From Accumulibacter sp. (lineage in GTDB: Bacteria > Pseudomonadota > Gammaproteobacteria > Burkholderiales > Rhodocyclaceae): a stretch of DNA of 9,084 nucleotides. The position numbers and the translations under genes were made by a program. Within the stretch, counting starts at the first letter, position 1; every line of letters starts with the position of its first letter. The stretch spans positions 1 to 9,084 of the forward strand of contig JAISNE010000048.1 in assembly GCA_031276375.1 (NCBI GenBank). Reading direction: 5' to 3'. Under the pieces are notes generated by a model. The model was not told where the DNA came from. It searched no databases and saw only the letters and a program-made list of their open reading frames with translations. Of this stretch, positions 1-6,663 are shown piece after piece.

Positions 1-28
1 TGGAGCGTATCTGACCTGGAGCAAGGCA

Positions 29-1099
29 ATGACCATTCTGGTAACCGGCGGCGCGGGCTTCATCGGCAGCAATTTTGTCATCGACTGGCTGGCCGGGCGG
101 GACGAGCCGGTCATCAACCTGGATAAACTGACTTACGCCGGGAACCTGGAAAATCTCGCGGAATTGCGCGGCGATCCGCGCCACGCCTTTGTCCAGGGCG
201 ACATCGGCGACCGGCCGCTCATCGAGCGTTTGCTGCAAGAACACAGGCCGCGCGCGGTGGTCAATTTCGCGGCGGAAAGCCATGTCGACCGCTCGATCCA
301 CGGCCCCGGCGATTTCATCCAGACCAACATCGTCGGCGCCTTCAACATGCTCGAATGCGCCCGCGCCCATTTTTCGACGATGGATGACGCCGGAAAATCC
401 GCGTTCCGTTTTCTGCATGTTTCCACCGACGAGGTTTATGGCTCGCTCGAAGCCGGCGCTCCGGCGTTCACCGAGACTCACCGCTACCAGCCCAACAGCC
501 CGTATTCCGCGTCCAAGGCGGCTTCCGACCATCTCGCGCGCGCCTATCATCGCACCTACGGCCTGCCGGTGCTGACCACCCACTGCTCGAATAATTATGG
601 CCCCTGGCAGTTTCCCGAAAAACTCATTCCGCTGATGATCATCAACGCGCTCGCGGGCAAGGCACTGCCCGTCTATGGCGACGGCAGGCAGATCCGCGAC
701 TGGCTGCACGTCGGCGATCACTGCGCGGCGCTTTGCCGCGTGCTCGACGCGGGCCGCCCCGGCGAGACCTACAACATCGGCGGCTGGAGCGAAAAGGCCA
801 ATCTCGACATCGTTCACGCCATCGTCGCCCTGCTCGACGAATGGCGCCCCCGAAGCGATGGCCGATCTTACGGCGAACAGATCGCCTACGTCGCCGACCG
901 TCCCGGCCATGACCGGCGCTACGCCATCGACGCCGGCAAGATCGAGCGCGAACTCGGTTGGCGTCCGGTCGAAACCTTCGACAGCGGCCTGCGCAAGACC
1001 GTGCGCTGGTATCTCGATCATCCGGACTGGCTGGCCAACGTCCAGTCCGGCGCTTACCGCGACTGGCTGGAAACGAATTACGCGGACAGGACGCCATGA
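29..1099 (+). CDS. rfbB: dTDP-glucose 4,6-dehydratase RfbB/RmlB
   Basis: This enzyme makes dTDP-4-keto-6-deoxyglucose from dTDP-glucose, the second step of dTDP-L-rhamnose synthesis, in the cytoplasm. The 356-residue protein is full length for the family. An extended-SDR Rossmann fold opens with the NAD-binding glycine motif GGAGFIG (residues 7-13). The family signature STDEVYG lies at 132-138, including the catalytic T-D-E (133-135), and the YxxxK pair is Y159/K163 in YSASK. Further family blocks are ESHVDRSI (83-90), [15 protein letters not shown] (187-201) and [10 protein letters not shown] (216-225). The ATG at 29 fits the usual N-terminus ([13 protein letters not shown]) and has a GGAG at 18-21. 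The stop overlaps the start of rfbD (ATGA), so the two are translationally coupled. Close paralogues acting on other dTDP sugars cannot be excluded from sequence alone, but the presence of rfbD, rfbA and rfbC makes the rhamnose role very likely. Confidence 0.97.
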   Translation: MTILVTGGAGFIGSNFVIDWLAGRDEPVINLDKLTYAGNLENLAELRGDPRHAFVQGDIGDRPLIERLLQEHRPRAVVNFAAESHVDRSIHGPGDFIQTNIVGAFNMLECARAHFSTMDDAGKSAFRFLHVSTDEVYGSLEAGAPAFTETHRYQPNSPYSASKAASDHLARAYHRTYGLPVLTTHCSNNYGPWQFPEKLIPLMIINALAGKALPVYGDGRQIRDWLHVGDHCAALCRVLDAGRPGETYNIGGWSEKANLDIVHAIVALLDEWRPRSDGRSYGEQIAYVADRPGHDRRYAIDAGKIERELGWRPVETFDSGLRKTVRWYLDHPDWLANVQSGAYRDWLETNYADRTP

Positions 1100-1989
1100 A
1101 AATCCTCCTGTTCGGCAAGAACGGCCAGGTCGGCTGGGAGTTGCGGCGCAGCCTGGCGCCGCTGGGCGAGATCGTGGCGCCCGATCATGATTCGGACGCG
1201 CTGTGCGGCGATTTCACCGATCTCGCCGGCATCGCGGAAACCGTCCGCCGCGTGGCGCCGCAAGTCATCGTCAACGCCGCCGCCTATACGGCGGTGGATA
1301 AAGCCGAGTCGGAACCCGCACGGGCGCGCCTGATCAACGCCCAGGCGCCGGCGGTCCTGGCCGAGGCGGCGGCGCGGCTCGACGCCTGGCTCGCGCACTA
1401 TTCGACCGACTACGTTTTCGACGGCGGCGGAACAGGGCCGCGCGTGGAAACCGATCCGACCGGGCCGCTTTCCGTCTATGGCCAGACCAAGCTCGAAGGC
1501 GAGCGGGCGGTGGCCGCGTGTCCGAAGCACCTGATTTTCCGCACCAGTTGGGTGTACGCGGCGCGCGGCGCGAATTTCGCCAGGACCATGCTCCGCCTCG
1601 CCGCCGAACGCGACGAGTTGCGCGTCGTCGATGACCAGATCGGCGCGCCGACCGGCGCCGATCTCCTGGCCGACGTGACGGCGCACGTTCTCCGGGACGT
1701 GGCGAAGTCGCCGCGATGGGCCGGCCTGTACCATTTGACCGCGGGCGGCGAGACGAGCTGGCACGCCTACGCGCGCTTCGTGATCGAGCACGCGGGCCGG
1801 GCCGGGCGTCCGCCGCGCCTCGCGGCGGAGCGGATCGAGGCGATTCCGAGCGCGGCCTATCCCACCCCCGCGCGGCGGCCGCTCAATTCGAGACTCGATA
1901 CGGGCAAGCTGCGCGGGACGTTTGGATTGCACCTGCCCGACTGGCGCGTCGGCGTCACGCGCCTGCTCGACGAGCTATTGGCCGGCTGA
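1096..1989 (+). CDS. rfbD: dTDP-4-dehydrorhamnose reductase RfbD/RmlD
   Basis: It catalyses the last step of dTDP-L-rhamnose synthesis, the NAD(P)H-dependent reduction of dTDP-4-keto-L-rhamnose. The protein has 297 residues, the usual length. It begins [16 protein letters not shown], with the nucleotide-binding GKNGQVG at 7-13. It also shows the family blocks [12 protein letters not shown] (60-71), STDYVFDG (103-110), the catalytic YGQTK (Y128/K132), FRTSWVY, and DDQIGAPT further on. The reading frame is open further upstream to 958, but the ATG at 1096 is chosen. It gives the conserved N-terminus, overlaps the rfbB stop as ATGA, and has AGGA at 1088-1091. The remainder of the operon (rfbA, rfbC) is separated from it by the ligase gene. 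Confidence is high. Confidence 0.96.
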   Translation: MKILLFGKNGQVGWELRRSLAPLGEIVAPDHDSDALCGDFTDLAGIAETVRRVAPQVIVNAAAYTAVDKAESEPARARLINAQAPAVLAEAAARLDAWLAHYSTDYVFDGGGTGPRVETDPTGPLSVYGQTKLEGERAVAACPKHLIFRTSWVYAARGANFARTMLRLAAERDELRVVDDQIGAPTGADLLADVTAHVLRDVAKSPRWAGLYHLTAGGETSWHAYARFVIEHAGRAGRPPRLAAERIEAIPSAAYPTPARRPLNSRLDTGKLRGTFGLHLPDWRVGVTRLLDELLAG

Positions 1990-2000
1990 GCAAAAAGCAG

Positions 2001-2023
2001 GTGGGGCCGGAAGCCGGCCCTAC
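2001..2023. repeat. REP-like palindrome between rfbD and the ligase gene
   Basis: A ten-base-pair stem with a three-base loop (AAG): the left arm is 2001-2010, the right arm 2014-2023, with one G-T wobble and a GGGCCGG/CCGGCCC core. It starts 11 bases after the rfbD stop. It resembles the short GC-rich REP-type palindromes scattered through many proteobacterial genomes. In RNA it could act as an intercistronic stabiliser or attenuator. There is no clean U-run directly after it, so a full intrinsic terminator is less likely. Confidence 0.6.
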
Positions 2024-2069
2024 ATACCGCTCCTTTTGGGCGGGGTTTCAAATTGGAGTGGGTTTTACG

Positions 2070-2942
2070 ATGAGACATACCGGACGCCCGCGATTTTTCC
2101 CAGGGCAAAAATCGGCCCCGTGGATCGTGGCGCTGGCCTCGTGCGCGCTGCTTGCCGTGGAAGCCGCCGCCGCGCCGCCACCGCTCCTGCTGGCGAAAAC
2201 GCTCAGTGACGATACGGAGGTGAGTCATTACCTGGTCAGCGAGAAACTCGACGGTATCCGCGCCTTCTGGGACGGACAGGCGTTCAGGACACGCCGCGGC
2301 GGGACGCTCAGCGCGCCGGCCTGGTTCGTGGAAAAATTTCCCGCGCGGCCCCTCGATGGAGAACTGTGGGCCGGACGCGGGCGCTTCGAGCGTTTGAGCG
2401 GCATCGTGCGCAAGGAAACGCCCGTCGACGCCGAATGGCGCGAAGTCCGCTACATGGTGTTCGAACTGCCCGACGCGCCGGGCGGCTTCCGCGAGCGGGT
2501 CGTGGCCATGCGGCGGATCGTCGGCGAAATGGCCGTCCCCTGGGTGCAAGTGGTCGAACAATTCGAGCTGCGCGATCGCCGGGAACTCGACCGGAAGCTG
2601 GCGAACGTGGTGCGCGCCGGAGGCGAGGGACTCATGCTGCATCGCGCCGACGCCCCCTACGCCACGGGACGCCGCGACGATCTCCTGAAAATGAAACCGC
2701 TCCATGACGCGGAGGCGACGGTGATCGGCCACCTGCCCGGCAAGGGAAAATACAAGGGGATGCTCGGCGCGCTGAGGGTGCGCACCGGGGACGGCCTCGA
2801 ATTCAACCTGGGCAGCGGCCTGAGCGACGCGCTGCGGCGCAAACCGCCGCCCATCGGTACAATCATCACCTATCGCTACCGGGATCTGACGGAGCGCGGC
2901 ATTCCGCGCTTCGCCAGCTACTACCGGGTATACGAAAACTGA
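2070..2942 (+). CDS. Exported ATP-dependent DNA ligase, Lig E type
   Basis: A 290-residue minimal ATP-dependent DNA ligase: a nucleotidyltransferase core plus an OB-fold, with no extra DNA-binding domains. Visible motifs are: motif I EKLDGIRA with the adenylated lysine K59; the RTRRGG block; motif III-like RYMVFELPD; motif IV EGLMLHR; motif V LLKMKPLHDAEATVIGH. The C-terminal OB domain carries GKYKGMLGALRV and the closing GIPRFASYYRV. Residues 1-35 look like a signal peptide: a basic start, a hydrophobic stretch at about 18-30 (WIVALASCALLAV), then an alanine-rich cleavage region before PPP. This is the known layout of Lig E, thought to act in the periplasm on nicked incoming or extracellular DNA. 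The frame is open further upstream, inside rfbD, but the ATG at 2070 is chosen because it gives the signal peptide and has GGAG at 2055-2058. It lies inside the rhamnose operon, an unexpected neighbour. Confidence 0.88.
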   Translation: MRHTGRPRFFPGQKSAPWIVALASCALLAVEAAAAPPPLLLAKTLSDDTEVSHYLVSEKLDGIRAFWDGQAFRTRRGGTLSAPAWFVEKFPARPLDGELWAGRGRFERLSGIVRKETPVDAEWREVRYMVFELPDAPGGFRERVVAMRRIVGEMAVPWVQVVEQFELRDRRELDRKLANVVRAGGEGLMLHRADAPYATGRRDDLLKMKPLHDAEATVIGHLPGKGKYKGMLGALRVRTGDGLEFNLGSGLSDALRRKPPPIGTIITYRYRDLTERGIPRFASYYRVYEN

Positions 2943-2990
2943 GCGAAAACCGAGCGAAAACCGAGAAAACTGAAAATGGAAAATGGAAAG
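2941..2990 (+). repeat. Low-complexity tandem repeats before rfbA
   Basis: GAGCGAAAACC occurs twice in tandem (2941-2951 and 2952-2962), followed by a shortened third copy (2963-2970). Next come two copies of GAAAATG (2972-2978 and 2979-2985) and GGAAAG. The first repeat overlaps the last two bases of the ligase stop codon. The stretch fills the short gap between the ligase and rfbA and supplies both the ATG at 2976 and a possible Shine-Dalgarno for the TTG at 2994. It looks like slippage-generated sequence. Confidence 0.75.
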
Positions 2991-3881
2991 AAATTGCGCG
3001 CGCGCAAGGGCCTCATCCTGGCAGGCGGTTCCGGAACCCGCCTGTATCCGGCGACCCAGGCGGTATCGAAACAACTGTTGCCGATCTTCGACAAGCCGAT
3101 GATCTATTACCCGCTCAGCACCCTGATGCTGGCGGGAATCCGCGACATCCTGGTGATCTCGACGCCGCAGGACACGCCCCGCTTCGAGCAGTTGCTCGGC
3201 GACGGCGGCCAGTGGGGCATCGAACTTGGCTATGCCGTGCAGCCATCGCCCGACGGGCTGGCCCAGGCCTTCCTGATCGGCGAAGCGTTCATCGGCGGCG
3301 CGCCTTCGGCCCTGGTGCTCGGCGACAACCTCTTCTACGGTCACGACTTCGCCACGCTGTTACAGCGGGCGACAAGGCGGGAGTCCGGCGCGACGGTGTT
3401 CGCCCACGCGGTCAACGATCCGGAACGCTACGGCGTCGTCGAATTCGACGAGAATTGGCGCGCGATCAGCCTGGAAGAAAAGCCGAAAGCACCGAAATCC
3501 CGCTACGCGGTGACCGGACTGTACTTCTACGATGAGCATGTCGTCGAACTGGCCGGAACCATTACGCCCTCCGCGCGCGGAGAACTGGAAATCACCGATT
3601 TGAACCGGCGCTATCTCGAACGCGGCGAGCTGCATGTCGAAACCCTGGGGCGCGGCTATGCCTGGCTCGACACCGGAACGCACGAATCGATGCTCGAAGC
3701 CAGCCAGTTCATCCAGACCATCGAAAAGCGGCAGGGACTCAAGATCGCATGTCCGGAGGAAATCGCCTGGCGCAACGGCTGGATCGATGACGCGCGGCTG
3801 GAAAAAGCCGCCGCTCGCCTGGCCAAGTCGAGTTACGGCGGCTATCTGTCCGGACTGCTGAAAGACAAGGTGCTCGCGTGA
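2976..3881 (+). CDS. rfbA: Glucose-1-phosphate thymidylyltransferase RfbA/RmlA
   Basis: The first enzyme of the pathway: it joins dTTP and glucose-1-phosphate to give dTDP-glucose and pyrophosphate. The protein has 301 residues if the ATG at 2976 is used. It shows the nucleotide-binding signature GGSGTRLYP (17-25), [18 protein letters not shown] (31-48), [34 protein letters not shown], the [10 protein letters not shown] block, and [19 protein letters not shown] near the C-terminus. The start is uncertain: family members usually begin about one to three residues before the G-hydrophobic-ILAGG block. A TTG at 2994, with GGAAAG at 2985-2990 just upstream, would give a more typical 295-residue protein. 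The six extra residues arise from the repeat-rich leader. The gene overlaps rfbC by GTGA. Confidence 0.96.
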   Translation: MENGKKLRARKGLILAGGSGTRLYPATQAVSKQLLPIFDKPMIYYPLSTLMLAGIRDILVISTPQDTPRFEQLLGDGGQWGIELGYAVQPSPDGLAQAFLIGEAFIGGAPSALVLGDNLFYGHDFATLLQRATRRESGATVFAHAVNDPERYGVVEFDENWRAISLEEKPKAPKSRYAVTGLYFYDEHVVELAGTITPSARGELEITDLNRRYLERGELHVETLGRGYAWLDTGTHESMLEASQFIQTIEKRQGLKIACPEEIAWRNGWIDDARLEKAAARLAKSSYGGYLSGLLKDKVLA

Positions 3882-4429
3882 AAGCCACCCCGCTGGCCAT
3901 TCCCGATGTCCTGCTCCTCGAACCCGAAATCTTCGGCGACGCGCGCGGCTTTTTCCACGAAAGCTACAACCAGCGCGCCTTCCGCGCGCTGACCGGCCTG
4001 GACATCGACTTTGTCCAGGACAACCACTCGCGCAGCGCCCGGAATGTCCTGCGCGGCCTGCACTACCAGCTCCCGCCGAAGGCGCAGGGCAAACTGGTGC
4101 GGGCCGTGGTCGGCGAAGTCTTCGACGTGGCCATCGATATCCGCGCGGATTCGCCGACTTTCGGACAGTGGATCGGCGAAAGACTCTCCGCCGACAATCA
4201 TCGCCAGCTCTGGATACCGCCGGGACTCGCGCACGGTTTCCTGGTGTTGAGCGAGTACGCCGAATTCCTGTACAAAACGACGGACTACTACGCGCCCGAG
4301 CTGGAGCGCTGCATTCCGTGGAACGACCCCGGCCTGGCGATCGACTGGCCCCTGGACGGCGCTCCGATCCTCTCCGGCAAGGACCAGAAGGGCACGAGCT
4401 TCGCCGACGCGACGCGGTCCCCGCGTTGA
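3878..4429 (+). CDS. rfbC: dTDP-4-dehydrorhamnose 3,5-epimerase RfbC/RmlC
   Basis: It epimerises dTDP-4-keto-6-deoxyglucose at C3 and C5 to the L-rhamno form, feeding RfbD. The protein has 183 residues, typical for this cupin-fold family. Visible family blocks are [10 protein letters not shown] (21-30), FVQDNHSRS (45-53), LRGLHYQ with catalytic H62 (58-64), [20 protein letters not shown] (70-89), [15 protein letters not shown] (112-126), and LYKTTDYY (131-138) with the tyrosine expected at the active site (Y132). SGKD near the end probably supplies the partner aspartate (D169). The start is GTG, overlapping the rfbA stop as GTGA, with AAGG at 3867-3870, so the gene is translationally coupled. 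It is the last gene of the operon; directly after it the sequence turns into transposase debris. Confidence 0.96.
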   Translation: MKATPLAIPDVLLLEPEIFGDARGFFHESYNQRAFRALTGLDIDFVQDNHSRSARNVLRGLHYQLPPKAQGKLVRAVVGEVFDVAIDIRADSPTFGQWIGERLSADNHRQLWIPPGLAHGFLVLSEYAEFLYKTTDYYAPELERCIPWNDPGLAIDWPLDGAPILSGKDQKGTSFADATRSPR

Positions 4430-4468
4430 CCGGGGAAACTCCGCCAATGGAATCCGGCGGAACATGGC

Positions 4469-4582
4469 GCTTGTCTCATCCCGACGCAAAAGCGCCAGCG
4501 CGAATTTGCACAAGGCGGAGAAGTTCCGCGGGGCAGGTCCCTTGCGAACCCGGCCACCGTCCTCGCGGAAGGTGACAGTGTC
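4469..4582 (-). pseudogene. ISAs1-family transposase, C-terminal remnant
   Basis: Reading the minus strand from about 4582 gives DTVTFREDGGRVRKG, then PAPRNFSALCKFALALLRRDETS. This matches the conserved tail of ISAs1-type transposases as I know it (pattern LDV.F.ED..RIR.G.A..N...L...AL.LL..D). Only about 38 residues remain and there is no start codon or catalytic core. The frame differs from that of the IS1182 remnant just upstream on the same strand. The frame stays open leftwards into antisense rfbC, but the similarity ends after DETS. The assignment rests on recalled family pattern, not an alignment. Confidence 0.68.
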
Positions 4583-4583
4583 G

Positions 4584-4916
4584 CGCCAGCTTCTCCTCGT
4601 GGTCCGCTTGCGCTTTCTCGAAGCGGACTTTGGCGCGTTCCTCGATCTTGGCCTTGGCGGTCGCCATGGCCTCCAATCGCGCCTGACGCCGAGATATCTC
4701 TTCCGGCAGCTTCATCCCGTCCGGCGCCGCCGATGGGTCGGCTTGTTCCGCCAGCGCCAGCAAGCTTTCGACTTCCGCCTTGAGCTGGATTTCAAGCGGC
4801 TCGATGTGACCGTATGACAGGGCGCTGTGCCGCGAGGCGTTCGCCTTGACCTTGGCTCCATCCAGACTGACCGCGCCAAACTTCAGCAATTTCATTTCCC
4901 CCCGCCACTTCAACAC
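4584..4916 (-). pseudogene. IS1182-family transposase, internal remnant
   Basis: The minus-strand frame from 4916 holds GEMKLLKFGAVSLDGAKVKANASRH in pieces typical of IS1182-type transposases: the block VSLDGAKVKANASRHSALSY (residues 17-35 of the frame), then a charged helical stretch with LKAEVESLLALAEQAD, PDGMKLPEEISRRQARL and AKAKIEERAKVRFEKAQADHEEKLA. The N-terminal domain and everything after EKLA are missing, and no ATG precedes it (the frame opens at a GTG). Upstream in frame a stop occurs at 4941-4943. At about 4583 the similarity switches to an ISAs1 tail in another frame. The gene is dead. Confidence 0.82.
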
Positions 4917-4933
4917 GATTGTCCGACAGGCTG

Positions 4934-5032
4934 CTAGAAGTCAGTCATGCTGAAAAGAAACGACTCGATGGGCAAGCTTTCAGCGAAAAATCACGTCAAC
5001 GATTGTGTCAAATCAATGTGACTGACTACTAG
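4934..5032. repeat. Inverted-repeat unit, possible MITE or IS-end remnant
   Basis: Arms CTAGAAGTCAGTCA (4934-4947) and TGACTGACTACTAG (5019-5032) are inverted copies with one mismatch in 14, separated by 71 bases with no coding signal. The unit starts and ends with CTAG and abuts the IS1182 transposase remnant. It may be a small non-autonomous element or a leftover IS terminus. The remaining bases 5033-5088, up to the activase stop, show nothing I can name. Confidence 0.4.
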
Positions 5033-5088
5033 GTTCATATCAGCCGACGGGCGCGGCGGGTGACGATAAAACTCCGGCGCGGCTTCCC

Positions 5089-5994
5089 TTATATGCTGTG
5101 TACTTCGACCTCGATACCGGCGCTTTTCAGGATGTCGACGGCTTCGGGGACGCGGGACCCGGTGGCGGCGGGAAGGAGGTAGTTTTTCCCCAGCGCCCGG
5201 TATTTGCCAAGTCCAAACGTGTGATAGGGCATGATCTCGACGCGCTTCAAGCCGGTTTCCGCGAGAAAATCGGCGATGTCGTATAGATCGGCGTCGGCAT
5301 CATTGAATCCGGGAATCAGCGGGACGCGGACGAGAACATCGAACTGGTTTTCGACCAGCTTTTGCGCGTTGCGGAGGATGTCGGCGTTGCCGCTTCCCGT
5401 CCATTCCCGGTGTTTTTCGTCGTCGGTGTGCTTTATATCGAGAAGCACGAGGTCAAGATGCGGCAGCATCCGTTCGAGCGCCGCCCAGGGCGCTTTGGCG
5501 CAGGTGTCGAGGCAGGTGTGCAAGCCTGCTTCGTCGTGCAGTTCCCTCAGCAGGGCAAGCAGGAAATTCCGTTGCGCGAGCGGTTCGCCGCCGCTCACCG
5601 TCACGCCGCCGCCGCTTTGCTGGAAGATGCGCCAATGCTGGCGTACTTCGTCGCTGATTTCACGAACGCCCAGACGCATCCCGGACACGCTGCGCGCGCC
5701 GCGCAAGCAGCCCGGAACGCAGGCGCCGCACGCGGAACACCGCGACGGATCGAAACGCACGCCATCCGTCACGAAGCTCATGGCGCGATTCGGACAGGCT
5801 TTTACGCAATTGCCGCAAGCGGCGCAAAGGTGCGTGAAATACATCAACTGCGGTTGTGGACTCTGTGATTCGGGGTTGCCGCACCAAAGGCAGGAGAGCG
5901 GACATCCCTTGAAAAACACGGTCGAACGTATCCCCGGTCCATCGTGCAGGCTGAAATGCTGAATATCGAATACGATACCTTCGGTCTCTTCCAT
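5089..5994 (-). CDS. Glycyl radical enzyme activase (radical SAM, PflA-like)
   Basis: A 301-residue radical SAM enzyme that would cleave S-adenosylmethionine and draw a hydrogen from the glycine of its partner glycyl radical enzyme. It shows the conserved opening GIVFDIQHFSLHDGPGIRSTVFFKG (blocks at 6-30), the radical SAM cysteines C31, C35 and C38 (CPLSCLWC), and a ferredoxin-like insert with two four-cysteine sets: C57/C60/C63/C67 and C86/C89/C92/C96. The SAM-binding GGE lies in SGGEPL (134-139), and HTFGLGKY is near the C-terminus. The insert is typical of activases of dehydratase, decarboxylase and succinate-adding enzymes rather than of PflA itself. The ATG at 5994 is chosen because it gives METxGIVFDIQ-like family ends; the frame is open to 6078, but those 28 residues look unrelated. 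No good Shine-Dalgarno is seen. Its partner is surely the enzyme at 6664-9084. Confidence 0.93.
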   Translation of the reverse strand: MEETEGIVFDIQHFSLHDGPGIRSTVFFKGCPLSCLWCGNPESQSPQPQLMYFTHLCAACGNCVKACPNRAMSFVTDGVRFDPSRCSACGACVPGCLRGARSVSGMRLGVREISDEVRQHWRIFQQSGGGVTVSGGEPLAQRNFLLALLRELHDEAGLHTCLDTCAKAPWAALERMLPHLDLVLLDIKHTDDEKHREWTGSGNADILRNAQKLVENQFDVLVRVPLIPGFNDADADLYDIADFLAETGLKRVEIMPYHTFGLGKYRALGKNYLLPAATGSRVPEAVDILKSAGIEVEVHSI

Positions 5995-6049
5995 CGTGGC
6001 CTGCCGCGCCGGGAACGTTGATCCAAAAACCTCGAACAGAACTTTTTTC

Positions 6050-6167
6050 GACACGGAAAACGCAAACATGCGGAGCATCAGGAGAAAAAGGATTTACCCA
6101 TTGAGGATTTACCCATTGGGCGAGCCGTATATGACGGCACACTTTTTCCCCCGGTGTTTTCCGTGTC
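6050..6167. repeat. 12-bp perfect inverted repeat flanking the activase leader
   Basis: GACACGGAAAAC at 6050-6061 is the exact reverse complement of GTTTTCCGTGTC at 6156-6167. The arms are 94 bases apart and lie upstream of the activase start (minus strand). They enclose the 15-bp tandem duplication. Function unknown: paired protein sites, a footprint of an excised element, or chance. Confidence 0.5.
6089..6118. repeat. Perfect 15-bp tandem duplication
   Basis: AGGATTTACCCATTG occurs twice back to back (6089-6103 and 6104-6118) with no mismatch. It lies 95 to 124 bases upstream of the chosen activase start. It is recent in appearance and may have arisen by slippage. Confidence 0.85.
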
Positions 6168-6290
6168 CCTTGGCGGTCGAAGCGTCCCGATTGGGCCGGT
6201 TACTCCAATCGTATTCCTGGCCTTAACTTGCTCCAGGGACGCCAGCGAATAAAAAACGCGCCAGCCGCCATTTCCAGGTTGATCCGCAAA

Positions 6291-6322
6291 ATCGTCATTC
6301 CGGACCGAGCCGGGATGACGAT
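6291..6322. repeat. REP-like palindrome at the end of the A-type carrier gene
   Basis: A 13-bp stem with one mismatch: ATCGTCATTCCGG (6291-6303) and CCGGGATGACGAT (6310-6322), with loop ACCGAG. It resembles the CGTCATTCC...GGATGACG palindromes common in proteobacterial genomes. It overlaps the 3' end of the small iron-sulfur gene, supplying its last codons and TGA stop. It could stabilise or partly terminate the glycyl radical enzyme transcript before the activase. No U-run follows. Confidence 0.7.
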
Positions 6323-6642
6323 TGCCCTGGCGTTTCCTTGTCTGCCGCCTGTTTGACGGTTTCAAGCCCGTGGGAAACGACGATTCCATCGTCTTCGTCG
6401 AAGGCGATGCGAATATCCTGAAACGTCGCATGCAGGCTTTTCTCGATCACGATCGGTAATCCATCGAGCGTGAAAGCCAAGTCGTTTTCCTCGTCGCGTT
6501 CTTCGTCGAGGCTGACGCCGAGACTGATCTTGGCGCAGCATCCGCCGCCGGTAACGAGCCGGGAGACGCGCACGAATCCGCCGTCTCCAGAATCGTCGAG
6601 AAATTCCCGCAGTTTTTCGCGCGCTTCCGGTGTTACTTGCAT
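6295..6642 (-). CDS. A-type (HesB/IscA-like) iron-sulfur domain protein
   Basis: A 115-residue protein starting MQVTPEAREKLREFL, the typical opening of the IscA/ErpA/HesB fold. RVSRLVTGGGCCAKISLGVSLD follows at about 25-45, then a very acidic stretch (DEERDEENDLAF) and DGLPIVIEKSL, as in A-type carriers. Two adjacent cysteines (C35, C36) stand where the first cluster ligand usually is. The C-terminal C-G-C pair of true IscA/ErpA is absent; the protein instead ends FDEDDGIVVSHG plus a polar tail partly encoded by a REP-like palindrome. So it is a degenerate or specialised member, and cluster binding is uncertain. It starts 21 bases after the glycyl radical enzyme stop, with a strong AGGAG at 6649-6653, so it is almost certainly co-transcribed. 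It may assist iron-sulfur supply or repair for the activase, but that is inference. Confidence 0.75.
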   Translation of the reverse strand: MQVTPEAREKLREFLDDSGDGGFVRVSRLVTGGGCCAKISLGVSLDEERDEENDLAFTLDGLPIVIEKSLHATFQDIRIAFDEDDGIVVSHGLETVKQAADKETPGQSSSRLGPE

Positions 6643-6648
6643 TTCTCT

Positions 6649-6653
6649 CTCCT
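6649..6653 (-). promoter_or_regulatory. Strong ribosome binding site of the A-type carrier gene
   Basis: On the minus strand AGGAG lies six bases before the ATG at 6642. It is one of the clearest Shine-Dalgarno sites in the window and fixes the start of the 115-residue protein. Confidence 0.8.
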
Positions 6654-6663
6654 TTTTCGGCTG

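Larger units (their letters stand above)
4430..5088. mobile_element. Decayed insertion-sequence region between the two operons
   Basis: This stretch of about 660 bases has no intact gene. It carries the ISAs1 tail and the IS1182 internal piece in head-to-tail order on the minus strand, then a 14-bp inverted-repeat unit. It marks a boundary where the plus-strand rhamnose operon meets the minus-strand glycyl radical enzyme cassette, the sort of place where accessory genes are gained. No complete IS ends or target duplications could be recognised. Confidence 0.7.
5995..6294 (-). other. 300-base gap between the A-type carrier gene and the activase
   Basis: This non-coding stretch separates the activase from the two genes upstream on the minus strand. 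It contains the 12-bp inverted repeat and the 15-bp tandem duplication. No convincing promoter, FNR-type palindrome, RNA gene or short conserved ORF was seen. The activase could be read through from the upstream genes or have its own promoter here; the sequence does not decide. Confidence 0.6.

Noticed and set aside
1078..1932. A 284-codon open frame on the minus strand opposite rfbD
   Set aside because: Antisense shadow of a gene with full family motifs; low-complexity arginine-rich translation.
1716..2069. Upstream extension of the ligase frame into rfbD
   Set aside because: It would overlap the conserved C-terminus of RfbD and remove the signal peptide from the N-terminus; the ATG at 2070 has a ribosome binding site.
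1857..3344. A 495-codon open frame on the minus strand opposite rfbD, the ligase and rfbA
   Set aside because: It spans three well-supported plus-strand genes and their gaps, its translation is rich in R, H, A and Q as expected for antisense of GC-rich genes, and it shows no family motif.
4418..4461. Two short hairpins at and after the rfbC stop (stems TCCCCG/CGGGGA and TCCGCC/GGCGGA) as terminators
   Set aside because: Stems of only six pairs with no following U-run; they could be chance in GC-rich DNA.
3842..4513. A 223-codon minus-strand frame opposite rfbC
   Set aside because: Only its first residues (CKFALALLRRDETS) carry transposase similarity, reported as the ISAs1 remnant; the rest is antisense to rfbC.
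5995..6078. N-terminal extension of the activase to the ATG at 6078 or 6069
   Set aside because: The family starts shortly before G-I-V-F-D-I-Q; the extra 28 residues match nothing known to me and the upstream ATGs lack a Shine-Dalgarno.
5995..6294. FNR-type anaerobic operator (TTGAT-N4-ATCAA) near TTGATCC sequences
   Set aside because: Both TTGATCC occurrences lack the matching second half-site.
6078..6431. A 117-codon minus-strand frame covering the gap before the activase
   Set aside because: Much of it overlaps the A-type carrier gene in another frame, its end is made by the 15-bp duplication, and no family feature is seen.
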